From Nesterenkonia alkaliphila (GTDB taxonomy: Bacteria > Actinomycetota > Actinomycetes > Actinomycetales > Micrococcaceae), in NCBI RefSeq assembly GCF_009758175.1, contig NZ_WRPM01000059.1, forward strand, positions 1 to 64,000: DNA of 64,000 bases. Reading direction: 5' to 3'. Positions 17,165-25,968 of this stretch are shown piece after piece. The notes under the pieces are model-generated. The model saw only the letters and a list, made by a program, of their open reading frames with translations. It did no database searches and had not been told where the DNA came from. Both the position numbers and the translations under genes were made by a program. The first letter of the stretch is position 1. Each line of letters opens with the position of its first letter.

Positions 17165-17701
17165 ATGACGACGACGCCCGCACCCGCTTCTGAGACCACT
17201 GGGACCACAACAGCCTGGCAGGAGCCCGGCCCGGCCCGGCGGCTGCAGCTGCTGCGCAGCGCAGAATCTGTGGCCATCATCGGGATGAGTGATAAACCCT
17301 CCCGTGCCAGCTACTTCGTGGCCACCTATCTGAAGTCCGACTCCAGCTACCGGCAGTACTTCGTCAACCCCCGACTGGTGGGCAGGACGGTGCTGGGCGA
17401 GCCGGGTTACGCCTCCTTGGCCGATCTGCCGGAGGCCCCGGATATCGTGGTGGCTTTCCGCAAGCCGGCTGACCTGCCGGATCTGGCCCGGGAGGCGGCC
17501 GAGGTGGGCGCCAAGACCCTGTGGGTGCAGCTGGGCATCCACTCGGAGGAGGCCATGGAGGTGGCTACCGAGCTGGGACTCAATGCGGTGCAGAACCGGT
17601 GCATCAAGATTGAGCACGGCCGGTTCCATGGCAACCTGCACCTGGGCGGTTTCGACACCGGGGTGATCTCCGCCAAACGTCAGCTGCGAGACTCTGTCTA
17701 G
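17165..17701 (+). CDS. CoA-binding (YccU-like) protein
   Basis: The 178-residue product has a Rossmann-type CoA-binding domain with VAIIGMSDKPSRASYFVATYL and NPRL.GRTVLGEPGYASLADLP. IVVAFRKPADLPDLAREAAEVGAKTLWVQLGI and AVQNRCIKIEHGRF follow. The family role is not established. It starts 4 nt after metY, following GGGAGAG, and is the last gene of the riboswitch operon. Genes of this family often sit beside metY in bacteria, which links it to homocysteine or CoA-thioester handling. The 11-mer repeat forms codons 2-5 (TTTP). Confidence 0.82.
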   Translation: MTTTPAPASETTGTTTAWQEPGPARRLQLLRSAESVAIIGMSDKPSRASYFVATYLKSDSSYRQYFVNPRLVGRTVLGEPGYASLADLPEAPDIVVAFRKPADLPDLAREAAEVGAKTLWVQLGIHSEEAMEVATELGLNAVQNRCIKIEHGRFHGNLHLGGFDTGVISAKRQLRDSV

Positions 17702-17807
17702 GGGCCTGCTCCCAGCCGACACCACCGCCGAGGTCATATTCAGGTCTTCTCCAGGTTCTCGGGAATGATAGGAGGGGAACGGAAACGACACTTCAGAAGG
17801 CGGACTC

Positions 17808-18551
17808 ATGACAACCTCCCACAGCACACGCGGCCTTGCAGCGCTGCTGAGCGTCGGCGCACTCACCCTTACCCTGGCCGCCTGCGGCGATGACGATGAC
17901 CGCACCCCCGGCCAGCTCGGCCAGGAGCCCGCCGCGGAGAATGAGCCGGCCGAAGAGCCTGAGACTGAACAGGAGGATGACGCCGAGGAGCCGGAAGAGC
18001 CCGAAGCGGACACTGAGCCCGAGGAGCCGGCGCAGGAGGATCCGCTTGACGACGAGGAGGATGTCGAGGACGAGGACGATGATCCTCTTCCGGGTGCCGA
18101 CTCAGATTTGGAGTTGGACCAGGAGATCGTCTGCGACATGCTCGATACCAGCCACCTCGATGACCTCGCCGGAGGAGACCATTCCTTCACAACTGACCCG
18201 GAGACCGCCTTCTCCGGCACCTATTACTGCCGCTGGGAGTCCGAGGACTACAGCGGGGACATGCAGGAGGCTGACTACTACGGGGGCCTCCTGCTCGATG
18301 CCTCAGTGACCCCCGGTGATGATTTGGTCAGCGCCGAGGAGTACTTCGAGATGCACCGCGACTCGACTACCTTCTCCGTCACTGAGCTGGACGGCATCGG
18401 CGTGGAGGCCTACATGGTGGAGGATCTTGGCTCCATCTATGTGCTGTTCGAGGACGACCACTACCTGTACTTCCAGGGCGTAGGCGACTTCTGGGATGAC
18501 CACGCCCTGGACCTGGCGGAGGAGTTCGCCGAGAACTGGGAGAACAAGTGA
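17808..18551 (+). CDS. Acidic secreted lipoprotein, unknown function
   Basis: The 247-residue product has a signal sequence ending in the lipobox LTLAAC (Cys about 25). A 75-residue linker of almost only Asp, Glu and Pro follows. The globular C-terminal part (about 105-247) has two cysteines in VCDML..YYCRW that may form a disulfide. The C-x-x-L...C-x-W spacing faintly recalls DUF3558 lipoproteins of mycobacteria. The acidic spacer probably lifts the domain off the membrane. It stands alone between the metY operon and the convergent purA. AGAAGGCGG precedes the ATG. Confidence 0.7.
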   Translation: MTTSHSTRGLAALLSVGALTLTLAACGDDDDRTPGQLGQEPAAENEPAEEPETEQEDDAEEPEEPEADTEPEEPAQEDPLDDEEDVEDEDDDPLPGADSDLELDQEIVCDMLDTSHLDDLAGGDHSFTTDPETAFSGTYYCRWESEDYSGDMQEADYYGGLLLDASVTPGDDLVSAEEYFEMHRDSTTFSVTELDGIGVEAYMVEDLGSIYVLFEDDHYLYFQGVGDFWDDHALDLAEEFAENWENK

Positions 18552-18585
18552 CTTTGTCACCGCCCAGCGCCGGGGTGGGGGCGGC

Positions 18586-19872
18586 TCAGGAAATCAGGTC
18601 GCGAACCTGGATCACCTGGTCGCGGCCCGGCCCCACCCCGATCGCGGAGAAGGGGGCACCGGAGAGCTCCTCCAGGGCAAGCACATAGGCGCGGGCGTTC
18701 TCCGGAAGGTCCTCAAGACTGCGGCAGCCGGTGATGTCCTCCTCCCAGCCGGGGAAGGTCTCATAGACTGGCACGGCGTGGTGGAACTCGGTCTGGGTCA
18801 CCGGCATCTGGTGATGCAGGGTGCCGTCCACGTCGTATCCCACGCAGACGGGGATCTCCTCGATTCCGGTGAGCACATCCAGCTTGGTGAGGAAGTAGTC
18901 GGTGAAGCCGTTGATCCTGGCGGCATAGCGGGCCATCACTGCGTCGTACCAGCCGCAGCGCCGGGGCCGGCCGGTGTTCACGCCGAACTCTCCGCCGGTC
19001 TTCTGCAGGTACTCGCCCCATTTGTCCTCAAGCTCGGTGGGGAAGGGCCCGGCACCCACACGGGTGGTGTAGGCCTTGACGATCCCGATAGAGCGGGTGA
19101 TCCGGGTGGGCCCTATCCCTGATCCCACTGAGGCCCCGCCGGCGGTGGGGTTGGAGGAGGTGACAAAGGGGTAGGTGCCGTGGTCCACGTCCAGGTAGGT
19201 GGCCTGGCCGCCCTCCATAAGCACGACCTTGCCCTCATCCAGGGCCTCGTTGAGCAGAAGGGTGGAGTCCACCACCATAGGCCGCAGCCGCTCACAGAAG
19301 CTCAGGAAGTACTCGGCGATCTCCTCCACGGTGATCGCCCGCCGGTTGTAGAGCTTGACCAGCAGCTCGTTCTTCTGCCGCAGTGCGCCCTCGATCTTCT
19401 GCCGCAGGATGGACTCGTCGAAGATGTCCTGGACCCGAATGCCCAGGCGCCCCACCTTGTCCATATATGTGGGGCCGATCCCGCGCCCGGTGGTGCCGAT
19501 GGCACGCTTGCCCAGGAAACGCTCGGTGACCTTGTCCATGGTCTGGTGGTAGGGAGCCACCAGATGCGCATTCGCACTGACCCGCAGCCTGGAGGTATCC
19601 GCACCGCGGGCCTCGAGCCCGTCGATCTCCTCGAAAAGGGCCTCAAGGTTCACCACCACGCCGTTGCCAATCACCGGAGTGGCATTGGGTGAGAGGATTC
19701 CCGCCGGCAGCAGCTTCAGCTCAAACTTCTCACCGCCCACCACCACGGTATGACCGGCGTTATTGCCGCCATTGGGCTTGACCACATAGTCGACTCGGGA
19801 GCCGAGCAGGTCTGTGGCTTTGCCTTTGCCCTCGTCGCCCCATTGGGCGCCGACAATCACAATGGCTGGCAT
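18586..19872 (-). CDS. purA: Adenylosuccinate synthetase
   Basis: The 428-residue enzyme makes adenylosuccinate from IMP, aspartate and GTP in AMP synthesis. It begins [23 protein letters not shown] (P-loop and catalytic Asp). It has [14 protein letters not shown] (about 125-138) and the C-terminal GVGPGRDQ. The start at 19872 is the family start; an in-frame ATG 15 codons upstream would add a non-conserved leader. No other purine gene is adjacent. Confidence 0.97.
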   Translation of the reverse strand: MPAIVIVGAQWGDEGKGKATDLLGSRVDYVVKPNGGNNAGHTVVVGGEKFELKLLPAGILSPNATPVIGNGVVVNLEALFEEIDGLEARGADTSRLRVSANAHLVAPYHQTMDKVTERFLGKRAIGTTGRGIGPTYMDKVGRLGIRVQDIFDESILRQKIEGALRQKNELLVKLYNRRAITVEEIAEYFLSFCERLRPMVVDSTLLLNEALDEGKVVLMEGGQATYLDVDHGTYPFVTSSNPTAGGASVGSGIGPTRITRSIGIVKAYTTRVGAGPFPTELEDKWGEYLQKTGGEFGVNTGRPRRCGWYDAVMARYAARINGFTDYFLTKLDVLTGIEEIPVCVGYDVDGTLHHQMPVTQTEFHHAVPVYETFPGWEEDITGCRSLEDLPENARAYVLALEELSGAPFSAIGVGPGRDQVIQVRDLIS

Positions 19873-19997
19873 ATGGTGTCCTCTCATGCGGTCAAAGGCC
19901 GGCTCTGAGTCTATCAACGCAGCAGTCCAGCTAGCGTTGAGGCACTCTGACTAGGGTGAACAGCGAATGTGGATACGCAGCACAGCAGAAGGAGTAC

Positions 19998-20141
19998 ATG
20001 ATGGCACAGCGCATCCCCGGCGCGGCACTGCGCCACGCCCCCAAAATTCTCGCCCCCAAGGCGTACGCCGGCTACTATGCGCTCACCCGCGGCACTCGTC
20101 TCGCCCGCCGTGTGCTGGGCCGGAAGCGGGGCCCTAAATGA
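19998..20141 (+). CDS. Small basic protein, unknown
   Basis: The 47-residue product is very basic, with IPGAALRHAPKILAPKAYAGYYALTRGTRLARRVLGRKRG, and has no clear membrane segment. AGAAGGAG lies 3-4 nt before ATG ATG, a good ribosome site. Its stop overlaps the ATG of the next gene (ATGA), so the two are probably translated together. I do not recognise the family. Confidence 0.6.
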   Translation: MMAQRIPGAALRHAPKILAPKAYAGYYALTRGTRLARRVLGRKRGPK

Positions 20142-21600
20142 GTCTCAGCGGAGCACGCACGGTCACCGACTTTGAGTCCTCCGTCAACGCCGTCCGGGCG
20201 GTTTCAGCCTTCCTGAAAGGCTCCGGGCACCCGGCCATGGGCACCGGTCCCAGCTCCACCCTGCTGGCCAAGATCGCAGCCCTACCTCCACGCTCAGTGC
20301 GGGAGAAGCTCTACGAGATCGCCGGCGGCACCGATGCGCTCCCAGAGAAGAAACTGCCCGCCATCGACGTGGATGCCATCGACCGCTGGGTGGTCAAAGA
20401 GTACGACGACGCCGCCTCACCCGTCAGACCTACCCGGCAGTGCTCACCGGCGCAGTCTCCGGGGCTGCCTTCTTCCTGGCCGCCGCACTGGGCGTGCCAT
20501 TCCTGCCGCAGACCACCCTGGTCTCGGTGCGCGACGGTGAGACCCGCCCTGACGACATCACCGGGGCGATGCGCCGCTGGGCGCCCGCCGCCCGGCAGAT
20601 CGCAGCCAATAACCCGCGGGTGGGCGTCTATCACATGCACGACCCGGCCCAGGATCGGCCGATGATGGCCCAGTCCGCCTTCTTCCGGCTCAAGCGCAAG
20701 GCGTTGGGGCCGGTCTACGAGCAGTTCCTCCGAGATCGGTTGGACCCGGGCGGGGTGATCATCACCCTGGACTCCACCCGAACCTGGCGCTCCACCCAGA
20801 CCCGGGAGCGCAGCCTATTCCAGTTCGGCTGCCTGGGCGGCATTCCGGAGGAGGAGTACAACTCCGGCAGCCCGCGAATCTCGGCCTTCCTCAAAGCTCA
20901 GGGCTCGGAGCACACCACATGGCAGGCACCTGACCCAACTGACCGCACACCGGACGGGGAATGGGGGTTCGACCCTGGATTCGGCCAGGATGTGGACCGT
21001 CTGGCAGATGAGGCGGGGTGGCGTCGTCGTACCCTGTACCAGAATGAACCCCAGGACTCCTCTGCATTCATCGCCGAGCTCTACCGCCACTGGTACCGCC
21101 AGCTCGGCTGGCCGGACACCCGCCTGTTGGTGCAGACCTATTACCACTTGGATCCCTGGTACACCTTAGCTACCGGCTCAGTGCCGTTCTGGAACCGGTT
21201 TCATATGCAGCCCAGCTTCGAACAGCTCGCCGAGTACCTGACCGTCGCGGACCCCTACGATGAGGTGCTGATCAGCCTGTTCTCCCACGGGCTTGACTCC
21301 CCTGGGCTGGTGGAGGTGCCCGAGTGGGAACAGCTGGCGCGCTCCTCGGCCCGCCGCCGGGGTGAGGTGATCGGCGTGGATAAGCAGGCCTATCCTGCTG
21401 ACACCGGGGCGGCCTTCCGGTACCAGGAGGCCTTCAAGGAACTGGGTCCGCACCGTGAGCTGCCGAATCCGCTCACTGTGGAGGATGTGGACGCTTTCGC
21501 CCGCCAGTACGGGATAGCGCAGAAACCAGCTGAACTGCCCGAGCACACCGACGACGTCACTGGTGAGGGCATCAGAAACCCGGTCGCCTGGGTGGGTTAG
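20138..21600 (+). pseudogene. Unknown conserved-looking protein, broken by a one-base frameshift
   Basis: The first part (20138 to about 20415) reads MSLSGARTVTDFES...DRWVVKEYDDAA. The rest (about 20416-21600) continues in the frame one base earlier, LTRQTYPAVLTGAVSGAAFFLAAALGVPF and on to GIRNPVAWVG. Restoring a single C after GACGACGCCGCC would join them as DDAALTRQTYPAV. No standard -1 slippery heptamer is seen. So this is either a real mutation or a sequencing error, right beside an 11-mer repeat copy (20403-20413). The intact product would be about 487 residues with one hydrophobic segment near residue 100-120 and a soluble C-terminal part. I do not recognise it. It converges on tdk with a 4-bp overlap. 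Confidence 0.6.
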
Positions 21601-22241
21601 CCGAGCCTGCCTCCACTGGCTTCGAGGTAGCAGGCGGCGCACAGCGACTGGTACCAGACATCGGCACCGTCGATGGCTACCTGGTCGCCGTCGAAAAGGA
21701 TGGACTCACCTTGCCGCCGGGTGTTGAACACTGCTTTGCGGCCGCAGTGGCAGATGGTCTTCAGCTCCTCCAAGGAGTGGGCGAGATCCATCAGCCTGGC
21801 TGAGCCGGGAAAGGCCCTGGTGCGGAAGTCGGTACGGATGCCATAGGCCAGCACCGGAACATCGTCCAGGACTGCGATGCGCAGCAGGTCATCCACCTGC
21901 TGCGGGGTGAGGAACTGGGCCTCGTCGATGAGTAGGCAGGAGACCGGCTTGACCTCGGTGGATCCGGTGGTGTTCTCCAGATTCTCCAGCAGGGTTCCGG
22001 CGGGATCGGCCGTGGCCTGTCTGCGGAAGAGCTCACGCAGGGAGGAGCCGGGCGGAATGAGGAAATCCACGCTGCGGGTGACACCGAGCCGGGAGATGAT
22101 CTGGTCATCGCCTTTGGTATCCACTGCAGGTTTGGCCAGCAGCACACGCTGGCTGCGCTCCTCATAGTTGAACGCGGCCTGCAGCAATCCGGTGGACTTG
22201 CCGGAGTTCATGGCTCCGTAGCGGAAGTAGAGCTTTGCCAC
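21597..22241 (-). CDS. tdk: Thymidine kinase
   Basis: The 214-residue type-II thymidine kinase phosphorylates thymidine in pyrimidine salvage. It has the P-loop FRYGAMNSGKST (7-18), the Walker-B-like LLIDEAQFLTPQQVDDL, the lasso-region GIRTDFRTRAFPGS and the zinc ligands CHCGRKA..CAACYLE. It follows the DUF3151 gene by 12 bp, probably in one transcript. Confidence 0.95.
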   Translation of the reverse strand: MAKLYFRYGAMNSGKSTGLLQAAFNYEERSQRVLLAKPAVDTKGDDQIISRLGVTRSVDFLIPPGSSLRELFRRQATADPAGTLLENLENTTGSTEVKPVSCLLIDEAQFLTPQQVDDLLRIAVLDDVPVLAYGIRTDFRTRAFPGSARLMDLAHSLEELKTICHCGRKAVFNTRRQGESILFDGDQVAIDGADVWYQSLCAACYLEASGGRLG

Positions 22242-22253
22242 GGTGGGATACGG

Positions 22254-22679
22254 TCAGCCCCTCAGGCTGCGGATCTGTTCGGCGGCGGTGGGGTCCGAGT
22301 CGTTGAGCAGTTTGCCGATGCGGTCCACCTCGTTGATCTCACCGATGGCTGCAGCAGCCTGGCCCAGGGCGGCCAGGGCCCGCAGGAATCCCCGGTTGGG
22401 CTCGTGGCTCCACGGAACCGGCCCCTGTCCGCGCCAGCCGTTGGCGCGCAGGGCGTCCAGGCCCCGGTGATAGCCCACCCGGGCGTAGGCATAACCCTCC
22501 ACGGTGTAGCCGGCGTCCAGGGCCTCCTCCGCCAACAGGGCCCAAACCAGGGAGCAGGTGGGGTGCTTGGCGGCCAGGTCCACCGGCTCCTCGCCGGCGG
22601 CCAGGGACTCGACGACCTCCGGCTCAGCAGGCAGCAGCGTCGGTTCAGGCTCCATCAGGTTCTTGCCGATCACACTCAT
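22254..22679 (-). CDS. DUF3151 family protein
   Basis: The 141-residue product matches the actinobacterial DUF3151 family: NLMEPEPTLLP at the N-terminus, AAKHPTCSLVWALLAEEALD, YAYARVGYHRGLDALRANGWRG and VPWSHEPNRGFLRALAALG. Its role is unknown. The start at 22679 is chosen because the upstream 17 codons are not family-like. It is probably co-transcribed with tdk. Confidence 0.85.
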   Translation of the reverse strand: MSVIGKNLMEPEPTLLPAEPEVVESLAAGEEPVDLAAKHPTCSLVWALLAEEALDAGYTVEGYAYARVGYHRGLDALRANGWRGQGPVPWSHEPNRGFLRALAALGQAAAAIGEINEVDRIGKLLNDSDPTAAEQIRSLRG

Positions 22680-22756
22680 GGCACCAAGCTTATCCCGGTG
22701 AGGCCCCGAGCCAAGCCCGCAACCGGCCAACTCACGGTGTATCCCGCCGCCGGCAC

Positions 22757-23926
22757 CTACACCGGAACGGCCGCGGCCTTGGGATCCGCGCCGTTGTTCT
22801 TCCTGCGCTTCTTCTGCCGGACAGTCTTGCCATGAATCACCCGGTGGCGGACGAATCCGGAGATCTGGTCGACCACGATGGTGATGGCAATGATCACGAA
22901 CAGGGTGATGCCGATCTCATCCCAGGGGTAGGGGCTGCGCCCGAACAGTCCGTTGGGCGGGCTGATCAGACGGCCGATACCGCCGGCACCGAGAGCACCG
23001 AGGATGGCTGAGGCGCGGATGTTGACTTCGAACCGGTAGAGCCAGATGGCCAGCACCTCGGGCAGCACCTGAGGCAGCACAGCCCAGCGGATGAGCTGCA
23101 GGTGGCTGGCCCCTGAGGCGCGGGAGGCTTCCAGCGGGCCGGCGTCGACCCCTTCGATGGCCTCGGAGATCAGTTTTGACAGCGTGCCGATGGAGCTGAT
23201 GCCCAGGGCGAAGGCACCGGCCATCGCACCGCCCATATGTGCCGGGCCCACACCCATCAGAGGGATGAAGATCGCCACCGCGAACACAATCTCGGGCACC
23301 GCGCGGATGACTGAGAGGATGAAGCGCATCGGGATGTAGATGGCCAGCGGAGTCATATTCCGCGCTGCCAGAATGCCGCAGGGAAGGGAGAAGAGTGCGC
23401 CCACGATGGTGCCGACCCAGGCGATCGCCACCGATTCCAGCATGGCTTCGAAGGCACTGTCCCAGACTCCGCGGACTTCCTCGTCGGCTGGGTTCTGGAA
23501 GACACCTGCCGCCATCTGGGTGCTGAAATCCCAGATCCGGGCCGGCATCTCCAGGAAGGCACTCAGGGTCATCCCGGTACCCGCTGCGGAGGCGAAGAAC
23601 AGGACAGCCACGCTGATCAGCGCCATGTTGTACCAGAACTTGGCGGGCTTGACCGGGCGCATGTCCAGGCGGTCCGGGCTGTAACCGTCCTTACCGTCAT
23701 CGATGCGTTCCTGGGCCTCAGCACGCTGCTTTCCGGTTGCCATATAGGCCAGGCCGTAGACGGCCAGTGCTGCGGCCACCACGGCGGCGCTGATCGAGGC
23801 ACCGAGCATCATGCGGCTGAAGACATCTGAGGACTCTGCCGCCGGGGAGTAGGTCAGCAGGAAGCACAGCGCTGCGACCAGCACTGCCCCGACGAGGGCG
23901 GCAGAGATTTTATAGCCGTGAGTCAC
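22757..23926 (-). CDS. phnE: Phosphonate-type ABC transporter permease (second PhnE)
   Basis: The 389-residue product starts with GTG 23926, overlapping the stop of the previous permease. It has an N-terminal pair of helices, a soluble stretch (about 65-95), then the PhnE core. The EAA loop is EGVDAGPLEASRASGASHLQLIRWAVLPQVLPEVLAIWLYRFEVN, and RASAILGALGAGGIGRLI is characteristic of PhnE. With the upstream permease it forms a two-permease PhnC-E-E system. Confidence 0.9.
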   Translation of the reverse strand: MTHGYKISAALVGAVLVAALCFLLTYSPAAESSDVFSRMMLGASISAAVVAAALAVYGLAYMATGKQRAEAQERIDDGKDGYSPDRLDMRPVKPAKFWYNMALISVAVLFFASAAGTGMTLSAFLEMPARIWDFSTQMAAGVFQNPADEEVRGVWDSAFEAMLESVAIAWVGTIVGALFSLPCGILAARNMTPLAIYIPMRFILSVIRAVPEIVFAVAIFIPLMGVGPAHMGGAMAGAFALGISSIGTLSKLISEAIEGVDAGPLEASRASGASHLQLIRWAVLPQVLPEVLAIWLYRFEVNIRASAILGALGAGGIGRLISPPNGLFGRSPYPWDEIGITLFVIIAITIVVDQISGFVRHRVIHGKTVRQKKRRKNNGADPKAAAVPV

Positions 23927-24996
23927 AGCAGTTTCCTCCGGATCCACATGGAGAGCAGGTCGACCAGGAGCACCACGAGCACCAGGGCCCACAGGATCGC
24001 TCCGACATTGTCGTAGCCCTGGGACATGCGCCCGATCTGGCGGGAGAGCTCCCCGCCGATACCGGCTACCCCGACCACACCGAGGGCGGCGGAGGCCCGG
24101 ATGTTCAGCTCAAAGACATAGAGGGAGTAGGAGACGAAGCTCGGCATCACGGCCGGCAGCACTGCCACCCGGTCTCGCTGGATGAGGTTGGCACCTGCGG
24201 CGTCGGCGGCCTCCAGCGGACCCAGGTTCACCGCGTCAATGGATTCACCCAGTAGTTTGGCCACAATTCCGATATTGAACATGATCAGGGCCAGCACCGC
24301 CGCCAAGGCTCCGAACCCGTAGGCCGTGCTGCCGATGAAGGCGGCGAAGAGCAGGGCCCAGGCCACATCCGGAATGGAGCGGACCACCGAGTTGATGGCC
24401 TTCATGGTCTGGCTGGTGCCCTTGTTGAAGCTGGAGACCGGTGAGGCGAGCATGGCCAGCAGCAGGCCGATGAAGCAGCCCACGATCGTTGCCACCACGG
24501 CCATGCACAGGGTGATCAGCCATTCCCCCCAGATGGGCCGGGAGGTGCCTGCCACATTGCTGAACAGCAGGTATCCCCAGTCCGGGCTGAAGTAGCCGGC
24601 CAGCTGGTCACGGGTGTTTCCGGTGGTCAGCCTGGAGGGCACCTCTGTGACCCGGTCCAGGAAGTAGATGTTGGAGCCTGCCCAGTAGCTGAGGACCACC
24701 ACGCTCAGACCGCCGAAGGCAGCCATCGGACCAGTGCGGGTGAACCAGCAGAAGGCCACCACGGCCAGCATCACCAGGAAGCCGATCAGCGGCCACTGCG
24801 GCGCCCAGAGGGTGGTGAAGCCCAGCGGCAAAAAGAGCACTGAGGTGTCCTCACGGGTCCACCAGAAGAAGGCGAAGGCCGCGGCGGCCACGCCCACCAG
24901 AAGCAGGTAGTTCTGCAGCGGGGGCTTGGGCGGCTCCGGGCGCTTCACCGGCGCCGGGGCGGCAGTAGAGGAGGAACGTTCAGCCACTGCTGTCAC
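23923..24996 (-). CDS. phnE: Phosphonate-type ABC transporter permease (first PhnE)
   Basis: The 357-residue product starts with GTG, two bases after the phnC stop. It has a Pro-rich N-terminal tail, about eight hydrophobic segments and the loop VNLGPLEAADAAGANLIQRDRVAVLPAVMPSFVSYSLYVFELN. RASAALGVVGVAGIGGEL follows. Two consecutive PhnE genes are common in phosphonate/phosphite importers and presumably give a heterodimeric channel. Confidence 0.9.
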   Translation of the reverse strand: MTAVAERSSSTAAPAPVKRPEPPKPPLQNYLLLVGVAAAAFAFFWWTREDTSVLFLPLGFTTLWAPQWPLIGFLVMLAVVAFCWFTRTGPMAAFGGLSVVVLSYWAGSNIYFLDRVTEVPSRLTTGNTRDQLAGYFSPDWGYLLFSNVAGTSRPIWGEWLITLCMAVVATIVGCFIGLLLAMLASPVSSFNKGTSQTMKAINSVVRSIPDVAWALLFAAFIGSTAYGFGALAAVLALIMFNIGIVAKLLGESIDAVNLGPLEAADAAGANLIQRDRVAVLPAVMPSFVSYSLYVFELNIRASAALGVVGVAGIGGELSRQIGRMSQGYDNVGAILWALVLVVLLVDLLSMWIRRKLL

Positions 24997-24997
24997 G

Positions 24998-25855
24998 TCA
25001 GGGCTTCCTGTCCGGCTCAGCGGATGCAGCAGCTCCCTCGAGGGTCCCCTCGTCGGAGTCCTCCGACAAGTCCTCCAGGCTGACCGGGACGTTGACGGTG
25101 GCGATATCCTCAGCGGTCAGGGAACGCTGGTAGACCTCCTCGATCACCGCGTCAGTAGCCTCCTCCGTAGGACCGTCGAAGACCACTTTTCCGGCGCGCA
25201 TGCCGATGATCCGGTCAGCGTAGTCCCGCGCAAGGTCCAGGTGGTGCATATTGACGATGCAGGTGATGCCGAGATCCTGCTGGATGCGGCGCAGATCGCC
25301 GAGCACCTTGCGCGCAGTGGGAGGGTCCAAGGAGGCCACCGGCTCATCGGCCAGGATCACCTCCGGGTCCTGGGCCAGGACCCGGGCAATGGCCACCCGC
25401 TGCTGCTGGCCGCCGGAGAGGGCCGAGGCTCGGTTGTAGGCTTTGTCCACGATACCTACCCGCTCCAGGGACTGGAAGGCCACTTCCTTGTCCTCTGCGC
25501 CGTACCAGCCGATCAGGGAGCGCCAGGTGGGGGTGACCGCAGAGCGGCCGATCAGCACATTGTTGAGAACGCTGATGCGCCCGACATTGTTGAACTGCTG
25601 GAAAATCATGCCCACCTTGGAACGCAGCTTCCGCAGTTTGGACTTATTCCTGGGGTCCACCAGAGTCTCACCGACCGTGAGCGCTCCGTCGGTGTAGGGG
25701 ACCAGACCATTGACGGCCCGGATGAGGGTGGACTTACCAGCCCCGGAGAGTCCGATAATGGCCACGAACTCGCCCTTGCTGATATTCAGGTTGATATTGT
25801 CCAGGCCTTTGAACCCGTTGGGGTAGACCACATCGACGTTCTCAAACGTAATCAA
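24998..25855 (-). CDS. phnC: Phosphonate-type ABC transporter ATPase
   Basis: The 285-residue product has Walker [10 protein letters not shown], the signature [16 protein letters not shown] and Walker [14 protein letters not shown]. PhnC-typical sequences are [21 protein letters not shown] and [26 protein letters not shown]. It powers the two PhnE permeases. The cargo could be phosphonate, phosphite or phosphate; no C-P lyase or phosphonatase gene is nearby. Confidence 0.93.
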   Translation of the reverse strand: MITFENVDVVYPNGFKGLDNINLNISKGEFVAIIGLSGAGKSTLIRAVNGLVPYTDGALTVGETLVDPRNKSKLRKLRSKVGMIFQQFNNVGRISVLNNVLIGRSAVTPTWRSLIGWYGAEDKEVAFQSLERVGIVDKAYNRASALSGGQQQRVAIARVLAQDPEVILADEPVASLDPPTARKVLGDLRRIQQDLGITCIVNMHHLDLARDYADRIIGMRAGKVVFDGPTEEATDAVIEEVYQRSLTAEDIATVNVPVSLEDLSEDSDEGTLEGAAASAEPDRKP

Positions 25856-25968
25856 TTAATTGTCACTTTCAGCAGGCCGGGGTGCAGGCTCAGCACCGTT
25901 CAGGTGGCTGTGCCTGCACCCCGGATAGCGCATCTGGAATGGCTCAAGCTGACTTCGGAGTCAGTCGA

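Noticed and set aside
15313-17280. A 655-codon open frame antisense to the Acs-like gene and metY.
   Set aside because: Same mirror effect; the sense genes have complete family motifs.
18549-18561. GTGAC-TTT-GTCAC palindrome at the end of the lipoprotein gene.
   Set aside because: It includes the stop codon and lies between convergent genes; short enough to be chance.
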